7,916 nt of DNA, from contig SFVX01000005.1 in assembly GCA_004561445.1 (NCBI GenBank), positions 1 through 7,916 of the forward strand, in the 5' to 3' direction. This DNA is from a bacterium. Lineage in GTDB: Bacteria > Patescibacteriota > Saccharimonadia > Saccharimonadales > Saccharimonadaceae. This document shows positions 1 to 4,345 of the stretch, one piece after another (the first letter of the stretch is position 1; each line of letters starts with the position of its first letter). Both the position numbers and the translations under genes were made by a program. The notes below the pieces were generated by a model, which worked only from the letters and a program-made list of their open reading frames with translations, did no database searches and had not been told where the DNA came from.

Positions 1-31
1 AAAATATTTCCAGCAAAGAGAGGACAGACAG

Positions 32-148
32 ATGAACAATTACAGATTTGAGTTAGCAGATATCATAAGCAAACTAAACGGCAAAGGAATTATCCTTCTC
101 TTGCGCTTCGCCAAACTGCTCATAAAAAATAAAAATCTTTCGAAATAA
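32..148 (+). CDS. Small hypothetical protein (38 aa), helical
   Basis: A 38-residue frame starts with ATG 8 nt downstream of a GAGAGG ribosome binding site (about 18-23) and ends with TAA. After residue 10 it is hydrophobic and basic (DIISKLNGKG, then a leucine-rich ILLLRFAKLLIK stretch). This gives one amphipathic helix and a lysine-rich tail. The pattern of a short helix, a polar turn and a second hydrophobic helix resembles tiny proteins often found near phage lysogeny modules, and also the neighbour at 230-394, although identity is low. No promoter is visible in the 31 bases before it, so it may be cotranscribed with something to the left. Its function is not recognised. It could also be a non-coding frame; the ribosome binding site is the main support. 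Confidence 0.4.
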   Translation: MNNYRFELADIISKLNGKGIILLLRFAKLLIKNKNLSK

Positions 149-171
149 ACACAATTTCTTTCAAAAGGCTA

Positions 172-200
172 TTTACAAACAAACGTTCATGTGATATAAT
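172..200 (+). promoter_or_regulatory. Strong sigma-70/sigma-A promoter with extended -10
   Basis: The -35 element is TTTACA (172-177, 5/6 match), the spacer is exactly 17 nt, and the -10 is a perfect TATAAT (195-200). The -10 is preceded by TG one base upstream (192-193), giving an extended -10. Transcription would start near 207, about 23 nt before the ATG at 230. This is the only near-consensus promoter I see in the window. It reads rightward, opposite to the long operon. Confidence 0.75.
177..188. promoter_or_regulatory. Possible LexA-like operator in promoter spacer
   Basis: The sequence AAACAAACGTTC matches the Gram-positive LexA (SOS) core GAAC-N4-GTTC at 7 of 8 defined positions. It lies between the -35 and -10 of the promoter, where a bound repressor would block RNA polymerase. 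The flanking bases fit the longer consensus only partly, and such short matches occur by chance. An alternative is an operator for a phage repressor, or no site at all. Confidence 0.28.
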
Positions 201-229
201 CGAAAGCAGTAAAAGAAGGGAAGTGCGAA

Positions 230-394
230 ATGAAAGAACACATCATTAACGAAATAACGGAAATCCTCCGCGAGTGTACCGTCGAGCGGCTGAGAGTTAT
301 TGTGTGGCTTATATCCGCTATAGCAGAAGCGACGGATAGGACAGCGGAGCTTTCGGAGAAAGCCGTACTAAGCATCGCAAGACACGCAAAATAG
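230..394 (+). CDS. Small hypothetical protein (54 aa) in an autonomous transcription unit
   Basis: The ATG at 230 follows the ribosome binding site AAGGGAAG (217-224) and a consensus promoter. The frame ends in TAG at 392-394, directly against the terminator stem. The protein is predicted to be almost wholly helical. An acidic first helix (IINEITEILREC) is followed by a hydrophobic helix (LRVIVWLISAIAEA, about residues 21-34) and a polar C-terminal helix. The middle segment could be a weak membrane helix or a dimerisation helix. I do not recognise the family. Similar short proteins occur beside phage repressors in clostridia, but this link is an inference. It is the only gene here with its own strong promoter and terminator, so it is likely expressed independently of the leftward operon, for example in the lysogen or under stress. 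The opposite strand also has an open frame (187-375), but without comparable signals. Confidence 0.68.
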   Translation: MKEHIINEITEILRECTVERLRVIVWLISAIAEATDRTAELSEKAVLSIARHAK

Positions 395-431
395 AAAAGA
401 GCAGGGAAGTGATTCCTTGCTCTCTTTTTTT
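395..431. terminator. Bidirectional intrinsic terminator between converging genes
   Basis: An 11-bp stem (398-408 with 413-423, one G-T pair) closes a GTGA tetraloop of the stable GNRA class when read on the plus strand. It is followed by a T run (425-431) on the plus strand. On the minus strand it is followed by TTTTCTATTTT. It fills the whole 35-nt gap between the TAG of the plus-strand 54-aa gene and the TAA of the minus-strand 45-aa gene. It therefore probably ends both the rightward unit and the long leftward operon. Confidence 0.82.
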
Positions 432-567
432 ATTCGGCTTTTCTTCTACAAATTTTAGCCCAGTGTTTTACGAACCATGCTTTAAATTCTGGGCAATCAA
501 CATTCGAACAACGACGTGCTCTGAAAAGCTGATTGCCTTGATATATTATCGTTGGCAGTTCTTTCAT
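430..567 (-). CDS. Small basic hypothetical protein (45 aa), last gene of the leftward operon
   Basis: ATG at 567 follows a GAGGTG ribosome binding site after a 3-nt spacer, and starts 12 nt after the SSB stop. The product begins MKELPTIIYQ, has a cysteine pair (CSNVDC, residues 20-25) and ends in a Trp- and Lys/Arg-rich helix with a further Cys (KHWAKICRRKAE). The pI would be strongly basic. Its TAA overlaps the terminator T run, so this is the final cistron. The family is not recognised. With only three cysteines a full zinc site is doubtful unless it dimerises. Coding is supported by the ribosome binding site, by close linkage to ssb and by ending precisely at the terminator. Confidence 0.6.
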   Translation of the reverse strand: MKELPTIIYQGNQLFRARRCSNVDCPEFKAWFVKHWAKICRRKAE

Positions 568-579
568 ATGCACCTCGCT

Positions 580-1038
580 TTAGAAAGGTAGGACTTCCGA
601 ATCGGGGTTTATGTCCTCGAATACAGGTATGGTGGCAGCTGTTTTCGGTTGGGTGTATGCGTCGGGGATGTAGCTTGACTGCGGAGCGGCTTGCGGCATT
701 TCCGACTTTGCATCAACAAAATGTGCTTCGTCAGCGACAATATCTGTAGCGAAACGCTTCTGTCCCTGTTGGTCAGTCCATGTTCTTGTCTGAAGGGTTC
801 CGACTATGCAGATGGAACTTGCTTTTCTGAAATAGCGGGTGATGAATTCAGCCGTCTGCCGCCATGCGGTTACGTTGAAGAAATCCGCTTTAGTTTCCTC
901 TCCGTCTTTGCCGGAGCAACGTCTGTTGACCGCAACGGTAAATGATGTTACGGAAATTCCTGACGGCGTGGTTTTGAGTTCGGGCGCGTCCGTTAAACGT
1001 CCACCGAGGATAACGCGATTAAAATTAAAGTTTGCGAT
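580..1038 (-). CDS. ssb: Single-stranded DNA-binding protein (SSB), with ATC in place of the start ATG
   Basis: The 152-residue frame encodes a phage/bacterial SSB that coats ssDNA during replication and recombination. An OB fold spans about residues 7-107, beginning NRVILGGRLTDAPELK, with FTVAVNR (33-39), FFNVTAWRQTAEF (53-65) and the aromatic W59 and W87 expected to stack on DNA. A Pro/Gln/Ala-rich linker follows, then an acidic tail ending DINPDSEVLPF that resembles the DDDLPF protein-docking tip. Length is normal for the family. The start is odd. A TGA lies two codons upstream, and the only codon at the expected start is ATC, followed by ANFNFN, matching the usual MANFN-type N terminus. 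No ATG, GTG or TTG occurs in frame before residue 114. An AAGGAAG site lies 9 nt upstream. This may be true ATC initiation, an ATG-to-ATC mutation or a sequence error. It follows the small membrane protein gene by 16 nt. Confidence 0.95.
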   Translation of the reverse strand: MANFNFNRVILGGRLTDAPELKTTPSGISVTSFTVAVNRRCSGKDGEETKADFFNVTAWRQTAEFITRYFRKASSICIVGTLQTRTWTDQQGQKRFATDIVADEAHFVDAKSEMPQAAPQSSYIPDAYTQPKTAATIPVFEDINPDSEVLPF

Positions 1039-1047
1039 AAGTCAACA

Positions 1048-1054
1048 CTTCCTT
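1048..1054 (-). promoter_or_regulatory. Ribosome binding site that points to the ATC start of ssb
   Basis: AAGGAAG on the minus strand ends 9 nt before the ATC at 1038. That is a normal spacing and supports initiation at this triplet rather than further downstream. A TTG at 1045 is also within reach of the site, but it is in another frame that reaches TAA after six more codons. Confidence 0.65.
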
Positions 1055-1237
1055 TCAGTTTTTAAGCAATAGTGTAGCGGCTATGATTTCAACCGCTATT
1101 TGTCCGTACATCATCGCCTTTATTTTCGGCTTGACAGGTTTTGCGTTCGGTGCTTCATATAGTGCAAACGCTCCGATGAAATAACCGATGGCATACCCAT
1201 ACAGCAGTATTGCGACGATTATTTTAATTATCTGCAT
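1055..1237 (-). CDS. Small membrane protein (60 aa), two predicted transmembrane helices
   Basis: The 60-residue product has a hydrophobic helix at about 4-26 (IIKIIVAILLYGYAIGYFIG), a short positively charged loop (KPVKPKIK, 33-40) and a second helix at about 42-58. This suggests a hairpin in the cytoplasmic membrane with the basic loop on the cytoplasmic side. ATG at 1237 overlaps the end of the DUF6378-like gene by 14 nt and follows a GGGGAT ribosome binding site, so translational coupling is likely. No family is recognised. Small membrane peptides in phage early regions sometimes act in superinfection exclusion or host takeover, but nothing here shows that. Confidence 0.7.
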   Translation of the reverse strand: MQIIKIIVAILLYGYAIGYFIGAFALYEAPNAKPVKPKIKAMMYGQIAVEIIAATLLLKN

Positions 1238-1562
1238 TGGTTTTATCCCCGTCTCTCGATTTCGGGTATTCGATATCCGTTGCGCAGGTCATATAGCCTA
1301 TAGCGTCTATAAAACTGTCGTAGTTCTCGAAATAGCTTGTCTCCATTCGACCGAGCTTGAACAGCACCATCATTATGGCTACGTCTCGCTCGGTTATATG
1401 GAAGCCTATATCAGACACAAGGCAATTGTGTTCGAGGTACGTATGCCAGTATTCAGCTATCTTCTTGAAGCTGTCTTCCGGCTCTCCGTACTGCTCGTTG
1501 CGGTCGTTGCATATTATCTTCTTTACTTCGCTAAGGATTGTTTCACGGTTTTCTTTGCTCAT
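1224..1562 (-). CDS. DUF6378-like phage protein (112 aa)
   Basis: The sequence fits a phage family, which I recall as DUF6378, that is common next to replication genes. Typical features present are an N-terminal helix ending ICNDRNEQYGEPEDSF (about 17-32), then IAEYWHTYL (35-43), then ITERDVAIMMVLFKLGRM (56-73) and a closing DSFIDAIGYMTC segment (82-93). The DR..QYG.PE..F and D..GY positions are the recurring signature. The fold is all-helical, and its arrangement recalls MazG-like nucleotide pyrophosphohydrolases, but I cannot see a complete MazG metal site, so activity is unknown. The start ATG is 6 nt after the RusA stop. An AAAGGATG ribosome binding site lies inside the end of rusA. The C terminus overlaps the next gene by 14 nt. 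Confidence 0.8.
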   Translation of the reverse strand: MSKENRETILSEVKKIICNDRNEQYGEPEDSFKKIAEYWHTYLEHNCLVSDIGFHITERDVAIMMVLFKLGRMETSYFENYDSFIDAIGYMTCATDIEYPKSRDGDKTNADN

Positions 1563-1568
1563 AATGGT

Positions 1569-1940
1569 TCATTTCATCCTTTCTATTGCAACTAATATGT
1601 AGTCCTCATCGTGACAATTGAGTTCTAACCGTTGCACGTATTTTTTACTATCATCTTCAAAAAACAGTCCTTTGAGCGAATCAATAATGAGTTTCGCGTA
1701 GGTTGAATCATTGTCGATATCCAACCTATCGTTAAACCATAACTTAACGCCAACAGGGACATTGAACATTGAAATCGGAACATTTTGTTTCAAAAGTTCG
1801 CTTCGTACAAGCTTATGCCAGTATTCAGCGTCTTTTTGCCTCACCGCCCAATGCTTTCCCGCGTAGTATGCGTTCAGTCCGTAGCGTCTGTTCCATGCGG
1901 TCTTTCCGGCTTTGGTCGGCGGGTAGTCGATTTTAAACAT
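1569..1940 (-). CDS. rusA: RusA-family Holliday junction resolvase
   Basis: RusA endonucleases are small phage-borne enzymes that cut four-way DNA junctions symmetrically, as dimers. The signature is present: the acidic pair D74-I-D76-N77 followed by YAKLIIDSLKGLFFEDDS, with D96/D97 as the third acidic position. The length (123 aa) is normal. The N-terminal part (YPPTKAGKTAWNRRYGLN, then YYAGKHWAVR) is typical of the clostridial phage subgroup. The conserved lysine (K83) is seven residues after D76 rather than four as I recall for the E. coli enzyme, probably a subgroup trait. I chose the ATG at 1940 because it gives the 8-nt stop/start overlap used elsewhere in this operon and the expected MFKIDYPP start. 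An upstream GTG at 1967 would add nine residues but coincides with the GGAGG ribosome binding site. Confidence 0.92.
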   Translation of the reverse strand: MFKIDYPPTKAGKTAWNRRYGLNAYYAGKHWAVRQKDAEYWHKLVRSELLKQNVPISMFNVPVGVKLWFNDRLDIDNDSTYAKLIIDSLKGLFFEDDSKKYVQRLELNCHDEDYILVAIERMK

Positions 1941-2205
1941 TACCGTTTTCGTCGTTATCACCTCCACTCACACACTCGTCACCTCCGCAGAAGTGAAGAT
2001 AATCGGTATCGTACATTCTCCCGCAGTCAGGGCAATTCACGACCTGCGGCAAGCGTGAGAGAATATACCGCGCATTGTTTATAGCTTCAAGCTCCTCCCA
2101 CATTTCCTTGTCGGTTTTTCCCTTGCTGAGGAAAAGATGCTGATTCCGCTCGACATAGCGTTGCATGGCTCTGTCTAAGATTTTTATAATTTCATCTCTT
2201 GTCAT
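1933..2205 (-). CDS. Hypothetical protein with C-terminal zinc-binding motif (90 aa)
   Basis: The N-terminal two thirds is helical and charged (MTRDEIIKILDRAMQ, then KEMWEELEAINNARYILSR). The C-terminal third has C58-x2-C61, then C73 and C78 (CPDCG and HFCGGDEC), which could form a Cys4 or Cys3His zinc site. The tail is acidic and glycine-rich. A GGAGGGAG ribosome binding site precedes the ATG at 2205, which shares one base with the stop of the previous gene (TAATG). It sits directly upstream of rusA in the transcript. It is a recurrent kind of small phage protein. A nucleic-acid or protein adaptor role is possible but unproven. Confidence 0.8.
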   Translation of the reverse strand: MTRDEIIKILDRAMQRYVERNQHLFLSKGKTDKEMWEELEAINNARYILSRLPQVVNCPDCGRMYDTDYLHFCGGDECVSGGDNDENGNV

Positions 2206-2657
2206 TATCTCTCCCTCCAGTACGCTTCTATTGCTGCTCTAAAGCCGTTGTTCGGCTGCTCTTTGCTGTCGGCGTGATTAAGATTGTCAAGGCATTTTTT
2301 AAAACACACTTCACAAATCGTTCTTCCGTCAACAGGCGGTCTTTTTCCACACAGCTTGCACAGTTTTACGCCATCCATCAGTTCACGCGGAGTAAATCTT
2401 TCCGTTTTGCGGCTGTATTCGCGGTTCTTCTTCGTTCGTTCTATCCGACACTCCGTGCAGGATTTATAGCCTTTGTCCGCGGGCTTCTTTCCGCAGTAGA
2501 TACACACTCCGTCCTCTCTTCGACGCGCAAGCATTTTCTTCTTCAGCTCACACTGTCGTTTCTTCTGCTCTGGCGTAAACTCCCTCGGCGAGGTAAAGGT
2601 ATCGTTGATGCAGTCGGGATAAGGGCAATTAAAGCAGTCGCTTATTTTGCAGTGCAT
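2205..2657 (-). CDS. Zinc-ribbon protein with duplicated Cys4 module (150 aa)
   Basis: Three cysteine clusters are visible. An N-terminal set (C3, C8, C11, C16) contains CFNCPYPDC. Two copies of the same ribbon then follow: C52-x2-C55 with C67-x2-C70, and C100-x2-C103 with C115-x2-C118. Both copies have the pattern CxxCGKxPxxxGxxxCxxC. A very basic linker (about 71-96) joins the two copies and could contact nucleic acid. Each module probably binds one zinc ion. ATG at 2657 overlaps the previous gene by 16 nt; the nearest ribosome binding site (AAAGGAT) is somewhat far, about 12-13 nt. Related phage proteins are common, usually with a single ribbon, and are of unknown function. A transcription or DNA-binding role is inferred only from the fold type. 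Confidence 0.85.
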   Translation of the reverse strand: MHCKISDCFNCPYPDCINDTFTSPREFTPEQKKRQCELKKKMLARRREDGVCIYCGKKPADKGYKSCTECRIERTKKNREYSRKTERFTPRELMDGVKLCKLCGKRPPVDGRTICEVCFKKCLDNLNHADSKEQPNNGFRAAIEAYWRER

Positions 2658-2926
2658 TCGTTTTGTGCTATCCTTTCTTTGCAGTCAATCACCAGTGCAG
2701 GGAGTGCTTCGGCGAACACATTCAGCAAGCCAAATCCTTCTTCTTTGCGTACAAGCATCGCGTGAATGTACAAACTCCGTCTTGCAAGTTCGAAAAATCC
2801 GCTGAGGTTGCAGTCTTCTCTTGCGCAGTTCATGCATGGGGATTCTCCCGCAAGTTCTTCCACTTCCGGCGACGTAATGAACGCTAATCCACACTTTTTA
2901 AGAAGTTCATCGGATGTTGTTCTCAT
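2642..2926 (-). CDS. Hypothetical cysteine-containing protein (94 aa)
   Basis: The ATG at 2926 directly abuts the stop of the previous gene (TAAATG), with a GGAGG ribosome binding site 8 nt upstream. The product has an N-terminal helix (TSDELLKKCG), a cysteine cluster C31-x2-C34-x4-C39 (CMNCAREDC), a helical stretch rich in Leu, Phe and Arg (FFELARRSLYIHAMLVR) and a C-terminal segment with C82 and C91. It may bind one zinc ion with an added cysteine. No family name is recognised. Its place in a run of Cys-rich small genes is typical of clostridial phage accessory regions. The last 16 nt overlap the zinc-ribbon gene downstream. Confidence 0.75.
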   Translation of the reverse strand: MRTTSDELLKKCGLAFITSPEVEELAGESPCMNCAREDCNLSGFFELARRSLYIHAMLVRKEEGFGLLNVFAEALPALVIDCKERIAQNECTAK

Positions 2927-3280
2927 TTAATCTACCTCCGCAAGCCAGTATTCACGTTTGCAGAATACACACATACTAAGAGTGTCAGGCGTCACTTTAG
3001 GGCATTTTTGTAATACATCAACCTTGTTCGGGCATATATCAATCGTATTATGACTGAATGGACTGAATGGCGCATTCGGGAACATCTTCAAAAATTCGCT
3101 TTGTCTCGTCTTAACAGGGTGTTCTTTTGCCCACTTTTCCACAGTGGCAACAGCTTCATCTGGATGAGTAAAGCACCTCGTGTCGCAGTCAGTGTGTTCC
3201 TTGTATAAACCGCAGGATGTGCAGTTGTCCATATTACTACACATCCGTTTTTTTGCTTTCAAAAATTCAACCGCGTCCAT
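2927..3280 (-). CDS. Cysteine-rich phage protein (117 aa)
   Basis: The N terminus MDAVEFLKAKKRMC, the cluster C14, C20, C23, C32, C36, and the central block EHPVKTRQSEFLKMFPNA (53-70) recur in many clostridial prophage proteins as I recall them. The C-terminal half has C83, C93 and C104-x2-C107, ending REYWLAEVD. The nine cysteines suggest two metal-binding knuckles, one before and one after the conserved HPVKTRQSEF block. The function is unknown. A GGGAGG ribosome binding site lies 6 nt before the ATG at 3280, inside the last codons of the upstream gene, with a 14-nt overlap. The segment around 71-80 (PFSPFSHN) looks like a small insertion relative to the versions I remember. Confidence 0.85.
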   Translation of the reverse strand: MDAVEFLKAKKRMCSNMDNCTSCGLYKEHTDCDTRCFTHPDEAVATVEKWAKEHPVKTRQSEFLKMFPNAPFSPFSHNTIDICPNKVDVLQKCPKVTPDTLSMCVFCKREYWLAEVD

Positions 3281-3581
3281 AGTTTTCCTCCCAATGTTTC
3301 TTAATTCTCGCGAACACGTCCTCCGCTGTCAGCCATCCTTTTACGATGCCGTCTTTGCGTTCTTCCTTCGTCAGCAGTCCCATGATTTCCAGTTTGTCGC
3401 ACACTCCTCCGCGGGTTAATGCTCCCTCGATTACACTGCATACTCTTCCTGCGTCAGCGGGGTAGCATATTTGATATCCATCCCATTCGTCGTGCAGTTC
3501 TTTTCGCGGATAGAAGTCGAACACTATTCCCGCTTCCTCGAGCATTGCTTTCAGCTTGAGGATTTCGTTATACTGTTCCAT
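3267..3581 (-). CDS. Conserved phage hypothetical protein (104 aa)
   Basis: The product begins MEQYNEILKLKAMLEEAGI. It carries a central YQICYP and a block RVCSVIEGALTRGG, then DKLEIMGLLTKEE, and closes with WLTAEDVFARIKKHWEEN. The same order of segments recurs in clostridial phage hypothetical proteins as I recall them, so it is a real conserved family, without known activity. The predicted structure is an N-terminal helix, a small beta core and two C-terminal helices. The ATG at 3581 has an AAGGAG ribosome binding site about 7 nt upstream. It overlaps the previous gene by 31 nt, the longest overlap in the operon. No catalytic motif is apparent. Confidence 0.85.
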   Translation of the reverse strand: MEQYNEILKLKAMLEEAGIVFDFYPRKELHDEWDGYQICYPADAGRVCSVIEGALTRGGVCDKLEIMGLLTKEERKDGIVKGWLTAEDVFARIKKHWEENYGRG

Positions 3582-3820
3582 TTGCTTTCTCCTTCTTGTG
3601 CGGCGAGCTGCTTTGACAACTCGGTTATTTTAATCAGTGAGTAATATCCCGAATAAGTTGGTGGAATTTCTCTCGTTTTGCCGCCTATTTTTTTCCATGT
3701 CGCATTATTAACGGCGGATATTTCGTGCCATCTGTAGATATCGTTTGCAAGCAATCTCGCTTTGTTTCGCGGAAAACGGAGTTCGCCCATCAGCCGTTTA
3801 ATGAATCGTTTCTTTGTCAC
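3551..3820 (-). CDS. Conserved phage hypothetical protein, GTG start (89 aa)
   Basis: Translation starts at GTG (3820), supported by an AGGAGG site with a 6-nt spacer lying in the last codons of the upstream gene. The N-terminal part (KKRFIKRLMGELRFPRNKARLLAN) is basic and helical. The centre ISAVNNATWKKIGGKTREIPPTYSGYY (about 34-60) looks conserved and turn-rich. The C terminus is a helix with a Ser/Lys tail. High positive charge suggests DNA, RNA or membrane contact, but no named domain is seen. It has no cysteines, in contrast to most neighbours. The unusually long 31-nt overlap with the downstream gene suggests coupled translation. Confidence 0.78.
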   Translation of the reverse strand: MTKKRFIKRLMGELRFPRNKARLLANDIYRWHEISAVNNATWKKIGGKTREIPPTYSGYYSLIKITELSKQLAAQEGESKWNSITKSSS

Positions 3821-3823
3821 GCT

Positions 3824-4030
3824 TTACCTCCTATACTGACAGCCTATCATGTTTGATAGTTCCATCAGCTCACGTCTGAGCCGCTTTATGTCAGACTGCA
3901 ATTGTGTGTGATTAGCCATGCCGTTATATACACTCGGCTTGCCCTGATTGCTTTCGATGTCCTTTTGCAGACGTGCGGCAAGTTCTTTCACGAAAATTGC
4001 CTGCGCGCTTATTTCTGCTTTGCTTGACAT
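3824..4030 (-). CDS. Small helical phage hypothetical protein (68 aa)
   Basis: Two predicted helices, EISAQAIFVKELAARLQKDI (about 6-25) and a heptad-like second one around LQSDIKRLRRELMELSNMIG (44-63), flank a loop carrying YNGMANHTQ (35-43). The loop motif recurs in small clostridial phage proteins as I recall them. A coiled-coil dimer is plausible. The start ATG is 2 nt after the preceding stop, with GAGGA upstream. Its last codons (AGG AGG TAA) double as the ribosome binding site of the next gene. Function is unknown. Confidence 0.75.
   Translation of the reverse strand: MSSKAEISAQAIFVKELAARLQKDIESNQGKPSVYNGMANHTQLQSDIKRLRRELMELSNMIGCQYRR
3827..3832 (-). promoter_or_regulatory. Ribosome binding site deciding a GTG start
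   Basis: A perfect AGGAGG on the minus strand is placed 6 nt before the GTG at 3820 and identifies that GTG as the start. It is formed by the last two sense codons (Arg-Arg) of the upstream 68-aa gene. Confidence 0.8.
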
Positions 4031-4032
4031 TA

Positions 4033-4341
4033 TTATTCATCCTCACTTTCTCTTCTTTTGCCGTCATCGCAGAACTGTTCCGGCATAACGCCGTCTCCGC
4101 GTCCCAGCATACACCAAAGGCAGCCCTCGACGAAGCTGTCCTCGTATCTGTCTTTGCGGTCAAGCTGTCTGTGATGGATACAGTCTTTGCATCTCACTAC
4201 TTCTACAACATCTTCGCCCGTGTTCTCGGCATACTCAAACACCATGTTGTACATCTCGTCGGCAACGGGATTCTCTCCTATCTCCGGCATTATCTCGCGC
4301 AGCCTGTACAGTAGTTCTTGTAATCTTTCGTACTCAGTCAT
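4033..4341 (-). CDS. Phage zinc-ribbon protein with RCKDC motif (102 aa)
   Basis: The N-terminal half is helical (MTEYERLQELLYRLREIMPE). The C-terminal half has the common phage motif VVRCKDCIHH (48-57), then C74-x2-C77 and a final MPEQFCDDGKRRE (86-98), giving a likely Cys4 zinc knuckle from C51, C54, C74 or C77, and C91. This C-terminal module is widespread in clostridial phage proteins, with unknown function. I chose the ATG at 4341 because it overlaps the previous stop by 8 nt, within a junction repeat also found at the start of the gene upstream, and AGTAGGA lies upstream. A longer frame from 4416 would run 83 nt into the upstream gene. Confidence 0.85.
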   Translation of the reverse strand: MTEYERLQELLYRLREIMPEIGENPVADEMYNMVFEYAENTGEDVVEVVRCKDCIHHRQLDRKDRYEDSFVEGCLWCMLGRGDGVMPEQFCDDGKRRESEDE

Positions 4342-4345
4342 GTTT
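4330..4345 (-). repeat. Direct repeat at the downstream junction of the PAPS-reductase-like gene
   Basis: On the minus strand this reads AAACATGACTGAGTAC. It includes the stop of the PP-loop gene (TGA) and the start of the next gene (ATG), overlapping by 8 nt. It matches the copy at 5279-5294 at 15 of 16 positions. Confidence 0.7.

Noticed and set aside
187..375. 62-aa minus-strand open frame opposite the 54-aa gene
   Set aside because: It lacks a ribosome binding site and a promoter. The plus strand has promoter, ribosome binding site and terminator, all in register.
1036..1044. Stop-codon reassignment (TGA read as an amino acid) to extend SSB upstream
   Set aside because: TGA is used as a normal stop by several genes here (for example at 5411, 5283 and 4334), and reading through would give no sensible SSB N terminus.
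409..1072. Plus-strand open frames across 409-1072
   Set aside because: They are antisense to the SSB gene and the 45-aa gene, lack consistent ribosome binding sites and have no recognisable protein sequence.
1941..1967. GTG start at 1967 for rusA
   Set aside because: The GTG coincides with the GGAGG ribosome binding site and would create a 35-nt overlap. ATG 1940 fits the family and the usual 8-nt overlap, though its spacing to GGAGG is long, so some doubt remains.
2199..2765. 188-aa plus-strand open frame
   Set aside because: It is the antisense of the double zinc-ribbon gene and its neighbour. Its composition (Phe, Ser, Arg-rich) is typical of reverse reading, and there is no ribosome binding site.
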